From the NCBI GenBank assembly GCA_900315665.1, contig OMZX01000026.1:23784-87783 (forward strand): 64,000 nucleotides of DNA. The letters run 5' to 3'. Position 1 is the stretch's first letter; every line of letters starts with the position of its first letter. This stretch comes from an uncultured Eubacteriales bacterium (GTDB taxonomy: Bacteria > Bacillota > Clostridia > Lachnospirales > Lachnospiraceae). The notes beneath the pieces are model-generated. The model worked only from the letters and a program-made list of their open reading frames with translations. It was not told the DNA's origin and made no database searches. Positions 1 through 7,048 of this stretch are shown here, piece after piece. Both the position numbers and the translations under genes were made by a program.

Positions 1-1
1 G

Positions 2-433
2 GATAATCTGGCCGCAGTGCTTGCCTCCATTACAGCCGGTACCGTGAGCTCCCTCCTCAGCATCCTTCTCATGGGAAAGCTGTTTGGTCTTTCCAATGAG
101 CACATCACGACACTGCTTCCAAAGTCAATTACAACCGCGATCGGAATGGGTGTCTCTCAAGAAGCGGGAGGTATCGTCACACTGACGGTTGCCGGCATTG
201 TCATGACTGGTATCCTCGGAAATATGATCGCAGAGACTGTTTTTCATGTCTTTCACATCGATCATCCGATTGCAAGAGGGCTGGCGCTCGGTACCAGCGC
301 ACATGCTGTCGGTACTGCGAAGGCCTTGGAGCTCGGGGAAATAGAAGGCGCGATGAGCTCTCTCAGCATCTGTGTTGCAGGTGTTCTGACTGTAATTCTG
401 GTGCCAGTGATCAGTGGTATTGCATTGCAATAA
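2..433 (+). CDS. LrgB family membrane protein, 3' part only
   Basis: The reading frame is open from the window edge, so the start and about the first third are missing. The visible 143 residues are strongly hydrophobic. They carry the LrgB-type stretch PKSITTAIGMGVSQEAGG and a later HAVGTAKALELGE segment, both typical of the C-terminal half of LrgB/CidB proteins of about 230 residues. The family are inner-membrane partners of the LrgA/CidA holin-like proteins and are tied to murein hydrolase control or to glycolate/pyruvate export. An lrgA-like gene would be expected just left of the window. The family call is from motifs; the transported substrate is not inferable. Confidence 0.85.
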   Translation, partial: DNLAAVLASITAGTVSSLLSILLMGKLFGLSNEHITTLLPKSITTAIGMGVSQEAGGIVTLTVAGIVMTGILGNMIAETVFHVFHIDHPIARGLALGTSAHAVGTAKALELGEIEGAMSSLSICVAGVLTVILVPVISGIALQ

Positions 434-520
434 AATATTCACGACTGTTTTGATTGCTTCGCCGATTATTATTCGGCTTCCAACTGGTATTACGGGAATA
501 AAATCATAAGGAGGATTTTT

Positions 521-904
521 ATGTTCACATTCAACCATTTCAACTTCAACGTTAAGAATCTCGACACAAGTCTTAAATTTTACAAGGAAGCCCTCGGCCT
601 CGAGCCCCTTACTGTCAACGACCAGCCGGAGTTCACGATCGTTTTCCTTGGGGACGGCAAAACCGGCTTCCGCCTCGAGCTCACCTACATGAAGAACCGC
701 ACCGAACCCTACGACCTCGGCGAACAGGAATACCATCTCGCCATGACTGCCTCCGACTACGAAGCCGCCCATGCCCTTCATCAGAAAATGGGCTGCATCT
801 GCTTCGAAAACCCAACGATGGGCATCTACTTCATAGAAGACCCCGACGGCTATTGGATCGAAATCGTCCACAACGGCAGCTATATGGAAGAACATACGAG
901 ATAG
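521..904 (+). CDS. VOC/glyoxalase I family protein
   Basis: A 127-residue protein with the beta-alpha-beta-beta-beta layout of the vicinal oxygen chelate fold in two halves (NHFNFNVKNLDTSLKFYKEALGL, then EYHLAMTASDYEAAHALHQKMG). Candidate metal ligands sit where glyoxalase I has them: an early His (FNHFN), Glu in FRLELTY, His in EYHLAM, and Glu in YWIEIVHN. Length matches lactoylglutathione lyase (about 130). The start follows AAGGAGG nine bases upstream. Most likely a lactoylglutathione lyase-like enzyme that clears methylglyoxal, although firmicutes use thiols other than glutathione, so the true substrate is uncertain. It ends 45 bases before a hairpin at 949-973. Confidence 0.8.
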   Translation: MFTFNHFNFNVKNLDTSLKFYKEALGLEPLTVNDQPEFTIVFLGDGKTGFRLELTYMKNRTEPYDLGEQEYHLAMTASDYEAAHALHQKMGCICFENPTMGIYFIEDPDGYWIEIVHNGSYMEEHTR

Positions 905-948
905 AAACGTAGTCTTAAACATATGTGCAGTGCTACTAAATTGATTTA

Positions 949-976
949 GGGACTATGCTAAAAGCATAGCCCCTTT
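949..976. terminator. Hairpin terminator between convergent genes
   Basis: CTATGC/GCATAG stem extended by GGG/CCC across one mismatch, with a five-base A-rich loop, followed on the plus strand by TTTATT. It lies between the stops of the VOC gene and the convergent GntR gene and could serve both. Confidence 0.6.
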
Positions 977-990
977 ATTGCGATTAAATA

Positions 991-1806
991 TCAATTTGAC
1001 TCTTCTAGTTTGAACATTGCACGTGCGATTTCGTCCTGCAGCACACCGTTTTCCAGCGTGTGGTTGATGTTCCGGAAATGGCGGCGGAGCTCATGCTCGA
1101 GCTTCGCGCGGTCCCCGGTATCGACCGCATCGACGATCGCACGATGCTGTGACACGATATTGATGCTGTCATCGAGGCGATTCTTATCGTTTCTCTCGAT
1201 ACCAAGCGCGAAGCGGCGCGCGCGAAGATAATGTATGTCGTGATAGCCGGTGTGATCCTTCACAAACTCCTTTTTCTGCAGATGATAGAAGAGATCATGA
1301 AATTGATAATCAAGATCGGTCATCTTTTCGAGCTCGTTATACCGGATGGCCTTTTCCTGCTTTTCCAGCATAGAACGGAGCAGCGGCACAAGCGGTGTGA
1401 TGAGCCCGGCATCGTAGGCATCCAGCACGACACGGGTTTCCAAAACCTCCCGAAGATAGCGTACCTCCCGGACATGCTGCATATCGATGAGGCTCACGAA
1501 GCTGCCGCGCTGTGGGAAGGATTCGAGAGCACCTTCACGGTTCAGACGCTGCACCGCTTCACGAACTGGTATACGGCTGCAGTCAAACTGCCGTGCAAGT
1601 CTTGCTTCACTGAGCTTTTCGCCGGGCTTAAGTGTCAGTGCGGCGATTTCATTCCATAAATAATGATGAATTTCCTGTGGGAGCGAAACGGCTTCTGATC
1701 GGGACAATGCCTCAGATGGGGCGGCTGTCGCTTCTGGCGAAGTATTCACTGTAGGCGGAAACAGTTCGTTTGAAGGAGCGAGATTCGTTTTGTTTTCTGT
1801 GTTCAT
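991..1806 (-). CDS. GntR family regulator, FCD type (UxuR/ExuR-like)
   Basis: A 271-residue transcription factor. After a poorly conserved, Ser/Pro/Ala-rich N-terminal tail of about 45 residues, which is unusually long for the family, comes a winged helix (LWNEIAALTLKPGEKLSEARLARQFDCSRIPVREAVQRL, roughly 50-110). An all-helical FCD ligand domain follows, with the His-containing metal/ligand pattern (FHDLFYHL, QHRAIVDAV, LRRHFRNINH). It is transcribed divergently from uxuA, and the gap holds two copies of the putative operator TGGTATACA, with a third before uxuB. This strongly suggests it is the hexuronate-responsive repressor of uxuAB and of itself. There is no strong ribosome site before the ATG at 1806, so the exact start is less sure. 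Confidence 0.85.
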   Translation of the reverse strand: MNTENKTNLAPSNELFPPTVNTSPEATAAPSEALSRSEAVSLPQEIHHYLWNEIAALTLKPGEKLSEARLARQFDCSRIPVREAVQRLNREGALESFPQRGSFVSLIDMQHVREVRYLREVLETRVVLDAYDAGLITPLVPLLRSMLEKQEKAIRYNELEKMTDLDYQFHDLFYHLQKKEFVKDHTGYHDIHYLRARRFALGIERNDKNRLDDSINIVSQHRAIVDAVDTGDRAKLEHELRRHFRNINHTLENGVLQDEIARAMFKLEESN

Positions 1807-1890
1807 ATTTTTCAGTATCAGATTGTCTATTAGAGCAATCCTGATTTTCCTTCCTGCTATTTTGATCTATTATACACGATTTTTGAAAAG

Positions 1891-1899
1891 TGGTATACA
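1891..1899. promoter_or_regulatory. Putative GntR/UxuR operator, copy 1
   Basis: TGGTATACA with the palindromic core GTATAC, 85 bases upstream of the regulator start and 33 bases left of the uxuA -35 box. The position fits autoregulation. The same nonamer occurs at 1975 and 3237. Confidence 0.5.
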
Positions 1900-1931
1900 G
1901 TTATACAAAACAAAAAACTTCCATAAAGTGG

Positions 1932-1960
1932 TTGACCATACAAAAAAAATAAGCTACTAT
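1932..1960 (+). promoter_or_regulatory. Promoter of uxuA
   Basis: TTGACC at 1932-1937, a 17-base A-rich spacer, then TACTAT at 1955-1960. Transcription would begin near 1967, just before the operator copy at 1975, as expected for a repressible promoter. Confidence 0.65.
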
Positions 1961-1974
1961 GAAGCTACAAAAAC

Positions 1975-1983
1975 TGGTATACA
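1975..1983. promoter_or_regulatory. Putative GntR/UxuR operator, copy 2
   Basis: TGGTATACA directly downstream of the predicted uxuA start point. It is preceded by CTACAAAA and followed by TTT, the same flanks as the copy before uxuB, so the conserved block extends well beyond the nonamer. Confidence 0.6.
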
Positions 1984-2043
1984 TTTTTGAAAAAGTATTG
2001 AAACCATCTATTTATACGCTCATTGCGAGAAGGAGAATTAACT

Positions 2044-3150
2044 ATGGAAATGACATTCCGATGGTACGGCTCGAAGTTTGACACCGTGACACTCAAGCAG
2101 ATCCGGCAGATTCCGGGCGTGACCGGTGTCATCACGACACTGTATGACACGACGCCGGGTGAGATGTGGACGAAAGACGCGATTCGTGCGTTGAAGCAGG
2201 AGGTAGAGGATAACGGCCTTCACATCAGCGGTATCGAATCGGTCAATGTCTGCGACTCGATCAAGGTCGGCGACAAGGATCGCGACATGTACATCGAGAA
2301 CTATATCAAGACCCTCGAGCATCTCGGCGAAGAGGGCATCCACATGGTCTGCTACAACTTCATGCCGGTGTTTGACTGGACGAGAACCGAGCTTGCGAGA
2401 AGAAATCCGGATGGCTCAACTGTACTTGCCTACAACCAGCACGCAATCGACCAGATCGATCCGTCAGATTTCGGTGCTTCCATGGAGCGCATGGCAAACG
2501 GTCAGACCCTTGCCGGCTGGGAGCCGGAGCGTATGGCGAAGATCAAGGAGCTCTTCGAGATGTATAAGGATACAGACGGCGAGAAACTCTTCCAGAATCT
2601 CGTGTACTTCCTGAAGGCGATCATGCCGACCTGTGACAAGTATGATATCAACATGGCGATCCATCCGGATGATCCGGCCTGGTCCGTGTTCGGCCTTACC
2701 CGTATCATCAACAGTGAGAAGAATATCCTTCGTCTGATGGATGCTGTTCCGGATACGCATAATGGCGTAACCTTCTGCTCGGGCTCCTACGGCACAAACC
2801 TTGAGAATGACCTGCCGCACATGATCCGCGTGCTGAAGGGCCGGATTCATTTTGCACATGTCAGAAACCTCCGCTTCAACAACACAAACAAGGCGGATCT
2901 CGATTTCCAGGAGGCATGCCATATTTCCAAGGACGGCAACTTCGATATGTACGAGATCGTCCGCGCACTTTATGAGACTGGCTTTGACGGACCGATTCGT
3001 CCGGATCACGGTCGTATGATCTGGGACGAGGTTGACAAGCCGGGTGTGATGCCGGGCTATGGCCTCTATGACCGCGCACTCGGTGCGACCTATATCCAGG
3101 GTCTCTGGGAAGCCATCGAGAAGAGTGAGACGAGACTTCTCAACAAGTAA
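2044..3150 (+). CDS. uxuA: Mannonate dehydratase
   Basis: A 368-residue UxuA protein, the usual length being 350-395. UxuA removes water from D-mannonate to give 2-keto-3-deoxygluconate in the cytoplasmic glucuronate pathway. Family features are plain: MTFRWYG start, the GIESVNVCDSIKVG strand, CYNFMPVFDWTR, AIHPDDP, TFCSGSYG, the metal-site region HFAHVRN, and IRPDHGRMIW near the C-terminus. The ATG at 2044 was chosen over an upstream TTG because AAGGAGAA sits eight bases before it. It is the first gene of the uxuA-uxuB locus; the 206-base gap to uxuB holds a second copy of the regulatory block, so both genes probably answer to the divergent GntR protein. Confidence 0.95.
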   Translation: MEMTFRWYGSKFDTVTLKQIRQIPGVTGVITTLYDTTPGEMWTKDAIRALKQEVEDNGLHISGIESVNVCDSIKVGDKDRDMYIENYIKTLEHLGEEGIHMVCYNFMPVFDWTRTELARRNPDGSTVLAYNQHAIDQIDPSDFGASMERMANGQTLAGWEPERMAKIKELFEMYKDTDGEKLFQNLVYFLKAIMPTCDKYDINMAIHPDDPAWSVFGLTRIINSEKNILRLMDAVPDTHNGVTFCSGSYGTNLENDLPHMIRVLKGRIHFAHVRNLRFNNTNKADLDFQEACHISKDGNFDMYEIVRALYETGFDGPIRPDHGRMIWDEVDKPGVMPGYGLYDRALGATYIQGLWEAIEKSETRLLNK

Positions 3151-3194
3151 CATGCCAATGCTTCCTTCCGAAGCATCTTCACGAAAGCTGATTC

Positions 3195-3245
3195 TTGAGG
3201 CTCCGGAAGGTATGAAATATCGTGGACCTACAAAACTGGTATACA
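3195..3245 (+). promoter_or_regulatory. Putative uxuB promoter with GntR operator copy 3
   Basis: TGGTATACA at 3237-3245 is preceded by CTACAAAA as at uxuA. A weak promoter, TTGAGG at 3195 and TATCGT at 3218 with a 17-base spacer, places the operator 13 bases after the -10 box, against 14 bases at uxuA. The matching geometry supports a separate regulated promoter for uxuB. Confidence 0.5.
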
Positions 3246-3356
3246 TTTATATAGAATCTTGCCGGATTTGTATCAAAAAAATCCGGACAGAATGAAAGAA
3301 GTTCGACGGATTCGAATCAAAATAGAAAATCGAAACAGGGTAGAAAGAGGAATAAC

Positions 3357-4940
3357 ATGAAACTAACACTAGAAGGATTGAAGGATCGTGCAGCCTGGGA
3401 GAAGGTTGGTGTAAGCATTCCGAGCTATGACATCGTGAAGGTTGCAGAAAATACAAAGAAGGCACCGATCTGGGTGCATTTCGGCATCGGAAATATCTTC
3501 CGTATGTTTATCGGCGGCCTGGCAGATACACTGATCGAGAAGGGCGAACTTGACAAGGGCATCACCTGTGTCGAGACCTTCGATTTTGATACCGTTGATA
3601 TGATCTACAAGCCGTATGACAATCTCGTACTCGGCGTAACACTCCGGGCTGACGGCTCTACGGATAAGCACGTGATCGGCTCTTTGACCGAAGCCATCAA
3701 GGCACAGTCCTCTGTACCGGAATATTGGAATCGTCTGAAGGAGATCTTCACGAATCCGGCGTTCCAAATGGCGACCTTTACGATCACGGAGAAGGGTTAT
3801 GCACTGAAAAACGCGGCTGGTCAGTATTTTCCGTTTGTACAGGCAGATATCGATCAGGGGCCGGAGAAGCCGGGTGCCGCGATGGCGATCGTTGCCTCCC
3901 TTCTTTATGAGAGATTCAAGGCAGGTGCGTATCCTGTAGCCATTGTCAGCTGCGACAACTGCTCACACAATGGCGAGAAGCTGATGAATTCTGTTGTGAC
4001 GATGGCAAAGGAATGGGAGAAGAAGGGCTTCGTGCCGGCCGAGTTCGTCGCATATCTTCAGGATGAGAAGAAGGTAGCTTTCCCGTGGTCCATGATCGAT
4101 AAGATTACCCCGCGTCCGGCACCATCTGTCGAGAAGGAGCTCGAGAAGCTCGGTGAGGGCCCGCAGTATCTTGTTATCGAGGACAAGTTCCCGAACGGTC
4201 GTCCGAAGCTGGAGGATGCCGGTGTTTATATGACAGATCGTGATACCGTGAACAAGGTGGAACGAATGAAGGTAACGACCTGTCTTAACCCGCTGCACAC
4301 AGCGCTTGCCGTATATGGCTGTGTGCTCGGTTACACGCTGATTGCGGATGAAATGAAGGATCCGGAGCTTAACAAGCTTGTGCGTGAGATCGGTCTCGTC
4401 GAGGGTATGCCTGTTGTGACGGATCCAGGTATCCTTAGTCCGAAGGACTTCGTGGATGAGGTCATCAATGTCCGTATCCCGAACCCTTTTATGCCGGATA
4501 CGCCGCAGAGAATCGCTACCGATACCTCGCAGAAAGTGGGCATCCGTTATGGTGAGACCATCAAGAGCTATGTCGCGAAGTATGGTGATGCGAAGAAGCT
4601 CCGGTTCATCCCGCTTGCGATCGCCGGCTGGCTCCGCTATCTTCTTGGCGTCGATGACGAGGGAAAGACCTTTGAGCGCTCCTCCGATCCGATGCTCGAT
4701 AGCCTGACGGAGGCACTTTCAGGAATCACGCTTGGCAACGCGACAGCCACTGCTGACGCGGGATCTTCTGTGGACTCTGCCATGATCAGCACGAAGCTTC
4801 ACCCGATTCTTTCCAATGCTAACATCTTCGGCTCAGACCTCTACGCTGATGGTATCGGTGAGCTGGTGGAAGAGTACTTCCGCGAAGAGATCGCCGGCCC
4901 GGGAGCGGTGCGCTCGACACTGAAGAAGTATCTGGATTAA
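3357..4940 (+). CDS. uxuB: D-fructuronate reductase (mannitol dehydrogenase family)
   Basis: A 527-residue NAD(P)-dependent polyol dehydrogenase of the long-chain mannitol dehydrogenase family. It begins with an N-terminal Rossmann region (WVHFGIGNIFRMFIGGLADTLIEKG), then the linker motif CDNCSHNGEKL, and the catalytic helical domain with TCLNPLHTALAVYGCVLGY and IPNPFMPDTPQRIATDTSQK. Beside uxuA and under the same operator block, the expected reaction is fructuronate to mannonate, the step before UxuA. The ATG follows AAAGAGG. At about 527 residues it is slightly longer than E. coli UxuB, as is common in clostridia. Tagaturonate reductase activity is the main alternative, but the uxuA linkage argues against it. 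Confidence 0.9.
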   Translation: MKLTLEGLKDRAAWEKVGVSIPSYDIVKVAENTKKAPIWVHFGIGNIFRMFIGGLADTLIEKGELDKGITCVETFDFDTVDMIYKPYDNLVLGVTLRADGSTDKHVIGSLTEAIKAQSSVPEYWNRLKEIFTNPAFQMATFTITEKGYALKNAAGQYFPFVQADIDQGPEKPGAAMAIVASLLYERFKAGAYPVAIVSCDNCSHNGEKLMNSVVTMAKEWEKKGFVPAEFVAYLQDEKKVAFPWSMIDKITPRPAPSVEKELEKLGEGPQYLVIEDKFPNGRPKLEDAGVYMTDRDTVNKVERMKVTTCLNPLHTALAVYGCVLGYTLIADEMKDPELNKLVREIGLVEGMPVVTDPGILSPKDFVDEVINVRIPNPFMPDTPQRIATDTSQKVGIRYGETIKSYVAKYGDAKKLRFIPLAIAGWLRYLLGVDDEGKTFERSSDPMLDSLTEALSGITLGNATATADAGSSVDSAMISTKLHPILSNANIFGSDLYADGIGELVEEYFREEIAGPGAVRSTLKKYLD

Positions 4941-4979
4941 AAAGAATAGCATCACGATAAACAGAATAGTTGATTGAAG

Positions 4980-5020
4980 GCAGATATTTTGGGCATTTCA
5001 CAAAATATCTGCTTTTTTTT
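4980..5020 (+). terminator. Rho-independent terminator of uxuB
   Basis: A perfect 12-bp stem, GCAGATATTTTG with CAAAATATCTGC, a nine-base loop, and eight Ts. It lies 40 bases after the uxuB stop. Confidence 0.9.
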
Positions 5021-5096
5021 CTTTCAGAAATATATTTCATTCATATCAAAATAGCAGTATATTTACATTTATGGAATACGCAATTATGCGTATCTA

Positions 5097-6434
5097 TTAG
5101 ATGCGTTTCAATACAAGTGGGGCCAGATATAGGGGCTTCAACTCCAGCATATTATCATTACCTAAATCTTTTTGTGAGAACAAAATTCTTCTTGAAATGA
5201 CACTTGAATATTTTTCCACGAAGGCATCCATAGATTTATGGCTTTTAATGGAAGCAGATTTCACTTCAATCGGAATAACCTTCGATTTTGAGGTTAGCAA
5301 GAAATCGATTTCAAAATAATGCGTGCTGCTTTCTTTTTGCCATGTATGGTAGTAAAGATTTTTGTTCAGCGATGAAATGATCTGGGCGACGGCATTTTCA
5401 TATAAATATCCAAGATTTGTATCAAGTTTATCGCTCAGAAGCTTGGCATAGATATCTGTATGTATTTCTCCTTCATTGTTAAAAAGGAGCGTCGTGAACA
5501 GTCCTGTATCTGATAAATACATTTTATAGGAATCTTCTGTGATGCATTGTGAGAGTGCTGCATTTACATTGTTGGTATTATAAGAAATAAGAACTGTCTT
5601 CGAATCTATAAGATCGGAAAGAAGCTCTTTATCCTTTTCGGTTGTTCTCTTGCCTATGGCATTTGATATGACGTAGCGTTTTTTATTGGATGCAAGCTGG
5701 CTTGGAATTGCATCATACATTTTGGAAATTCGTCCGCTGCTATCAATTTTATAGAAATCATTCTTGTAAAGTTCAATTATCTCACGCTTGATTCTGTCAA
5801 TTTCATTGAAATTTTCCTTATCAACATAGGCTTGTACAGCCTGTGGCATACCGCCAACAGCAAGATATATACGAAAATCACGCATTAATTTTCTATTTAC
5901 GGCGTTTCCCATTGAAATGTTGCTACGTTCAATTTCCTCAAGAATTTCCCAGGATTGATTTTCACAAGCCCACAAGAACTCTTCGTAATCCATGGGATAA
6001 AGATTGATTTTATGTTCCTCGGAGGGAATCAAGATATTTTTAACATTTTTCTTAATGCTGATTAGAGAACCAGTTTCGATATAAGCATAGCGTCCGTCTT
6101 TTACTAGATATTTGATAGCTTGTCGTGCTTTTGGAAAAAGTTGGATCTCGTCGAAAATAATGACAGACTTTCCCACAATAAGATCTACACCAGTAACAGC
6201 CTGGAGTCTTAAAAAGAAAATATCCAGCTGTGAAATATCGTCAAAGATACGAAGGATTTCTTCCGTCACATTGCCAAAGTCAATTAGAATATATGATTCG
6301 AATTCATTCCTAGCAAACTCTTCAGCAAGCGTGGATTTTCCAACACGTCGTGCGCCTTCAATGAGTGCTGCATATTTTTGGCAATATTTATTCTTCCACT
6401 CCAAAAGTTCAGCATAGGCTTTTCTTTTAAACAT
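5097..6434 (-). CDS. AAA-type ATPase with DUF4143 C-terminal domain
   Basis: About 445 residues. Walker A GARRVGKST at about 27-35 and Walker B VIIFDEIQLF at about 100 define the AAA_14 domain. The C-terminal third (YLYENAVAQIISSLN, then FEIDFLLTSKSKVIPIEVKS) is the DUF4143 nuclease-like domain with its E-D-xV-K pattern. Such proteins are common, patchily distributed accessory genes of unknown role. Two ATGs lie six bases apart; AAAGGAG is nine bases from the second (6434) and three from the first (6440), so I favour 6434. The gene is AT-richer than its neighbours and is flanked by decayed sequence, which fits acquired DNA. Confidence 0.85.
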   Translation of the reverse strand: MFKRKAYAELLEWKNKYCQKYAALIEGARRVGKSTLAEEFARNEFESYILIDFGNVTEEILRIFDDISQLDIFFLRLQAVTGVDLIVGKSVIIFDEIQLFPKARQAIKYLVKDGRYAYIETGSLISIKKNVKNILIPSEEHKINLYPMDYEEFLWACENQSWEILEEIERSNISMGNAVNRKLMRDFRIYLAVGGMPQAVQAYVDKENFNEIDRIKREIIELYKNDFYKIDSSGRISKMYDAIPSQLASNKKRYVISNAIGKRTTEKDKELLSDLIDSKTVLISYNTNNVNAALSQCITEDSYKMYLSDTGLFTTLLFNNEGEIHTDIYAKLLSDKLDTNLGYLYENAVAQIISSLNKNLYYHTWQKESSTHYFEIDFLLTSKSKVIPIEVKSASIKSHKSMDAFVEKYSSVISRRILFSQKDLGNDNMLELKPLYLAPLVLKRI

Positions 6435-6619
6435 GTGCATGCACTCCTTTAAATCTGCATTATTTCAAAATTTATTTTAGCAAAAAATGTTATTATTTCA
6501 ATTATTTATTGGAGGAAAAATGCAGATATTTCAATTTGCGAGCTGCAAATAAATGCAGATATTTCAGCAATGATCGATTTATATCGTAATAGCTTAACAG
6601 ACTGTCAATCCGGAAAATT

Positions 6620-6796
6620 TCATCCTGCCTGTGTAGCACGGATCACCCGCGTCATCGCGGAGATCTGCCACATTGCATGGTACCAGCCCTCGAAGGCCTT
6701 CAACGTTTCTTCTCTATAGTGAAACCATTCTGTGAGATAGTCACCCATGCCCCATTTGGTCGTGATTGTCTTTAAGGCACTTTGATAAAGGCTGGT
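6620..6796 (-). pseudogene. Small decayed coding remnant
   Basis: An open frame of about 59 codons without a plausible start. It ends in a Trp/Tyr-rich segment (KWGMGDYLTEWFHYREE, then KAFEGWYHAMWQISAMTRV) whose composition looks like real protein rather than random translation. A second frame just upstream encodes MKSKLIETLNQPLSKCL and may once have been continuous with it. I do not recognise the family. Confidence 0.3.
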
Positions 6797-6944
6797 TCAG
6801 CGTTTCGATCAGTTTACTTTTCATACTCAATACTCTGCCTTTTCCATACGTGCTCCCTTCTATATTGACTTTGAAAATTATTTTTTCATCAAGTAGTGGC
6901 ATAAAATTACTTTTGTGTGCCACTACCCTGACCATCTAAATCTT

Positions 6945-7021
6945 GTAAAAGGGGGCGAAGCAGAAGTGATCCGGTCAGTGACAATTGGATGTCACTGGCC
7001 GGATCACTTCTGCTTCGCCCC
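6945..7021 (-). terminator. Long-stem terminator of glgP
   Basis: A 32-bp stem with only one G-U wobble (arms 6952-6983 and 6990-7021, six-base loop), followed on the minus strand by CCCCCTTTT. It starts 28 bases after the glgP stop. Part of the arm, AGCAGAAGTGATC, recurs in the hairpin at 52796-52873. Confidence 0.75.
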
Positions 7022-7048
7022 TTAGTTTGTCAAAGGTGCCTAATAAAA

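Larger units (their letters stand above)
6441..7048. other. Non-genic stretch upstream of the ATPase and downstream of glgP
   Basis: This 608-base gap holds two direct copies of AAATGCAGATATTTCA (6518-6533 and 6551-6566, 33 bases apart) close to the ATPase start. It also holds a short coding-like remnant on the minus strand (6620-6796) and a very long hairpin at 6952-7021 ending the glgP transcript. No intact gene is visible. Confidence 0.6.

Noticed and set aside
125-922. Minus-strand open frame of 265 codons
   Set aside because: Antisense to both the LrgB-like and VOC genes, crossing their gap, without a ribosome site.
2464-3246. Minus-strand open frame of 260 codons
   Set aside because: Antisense to uxuA; the sense strand encodes clear UxuA motifs.
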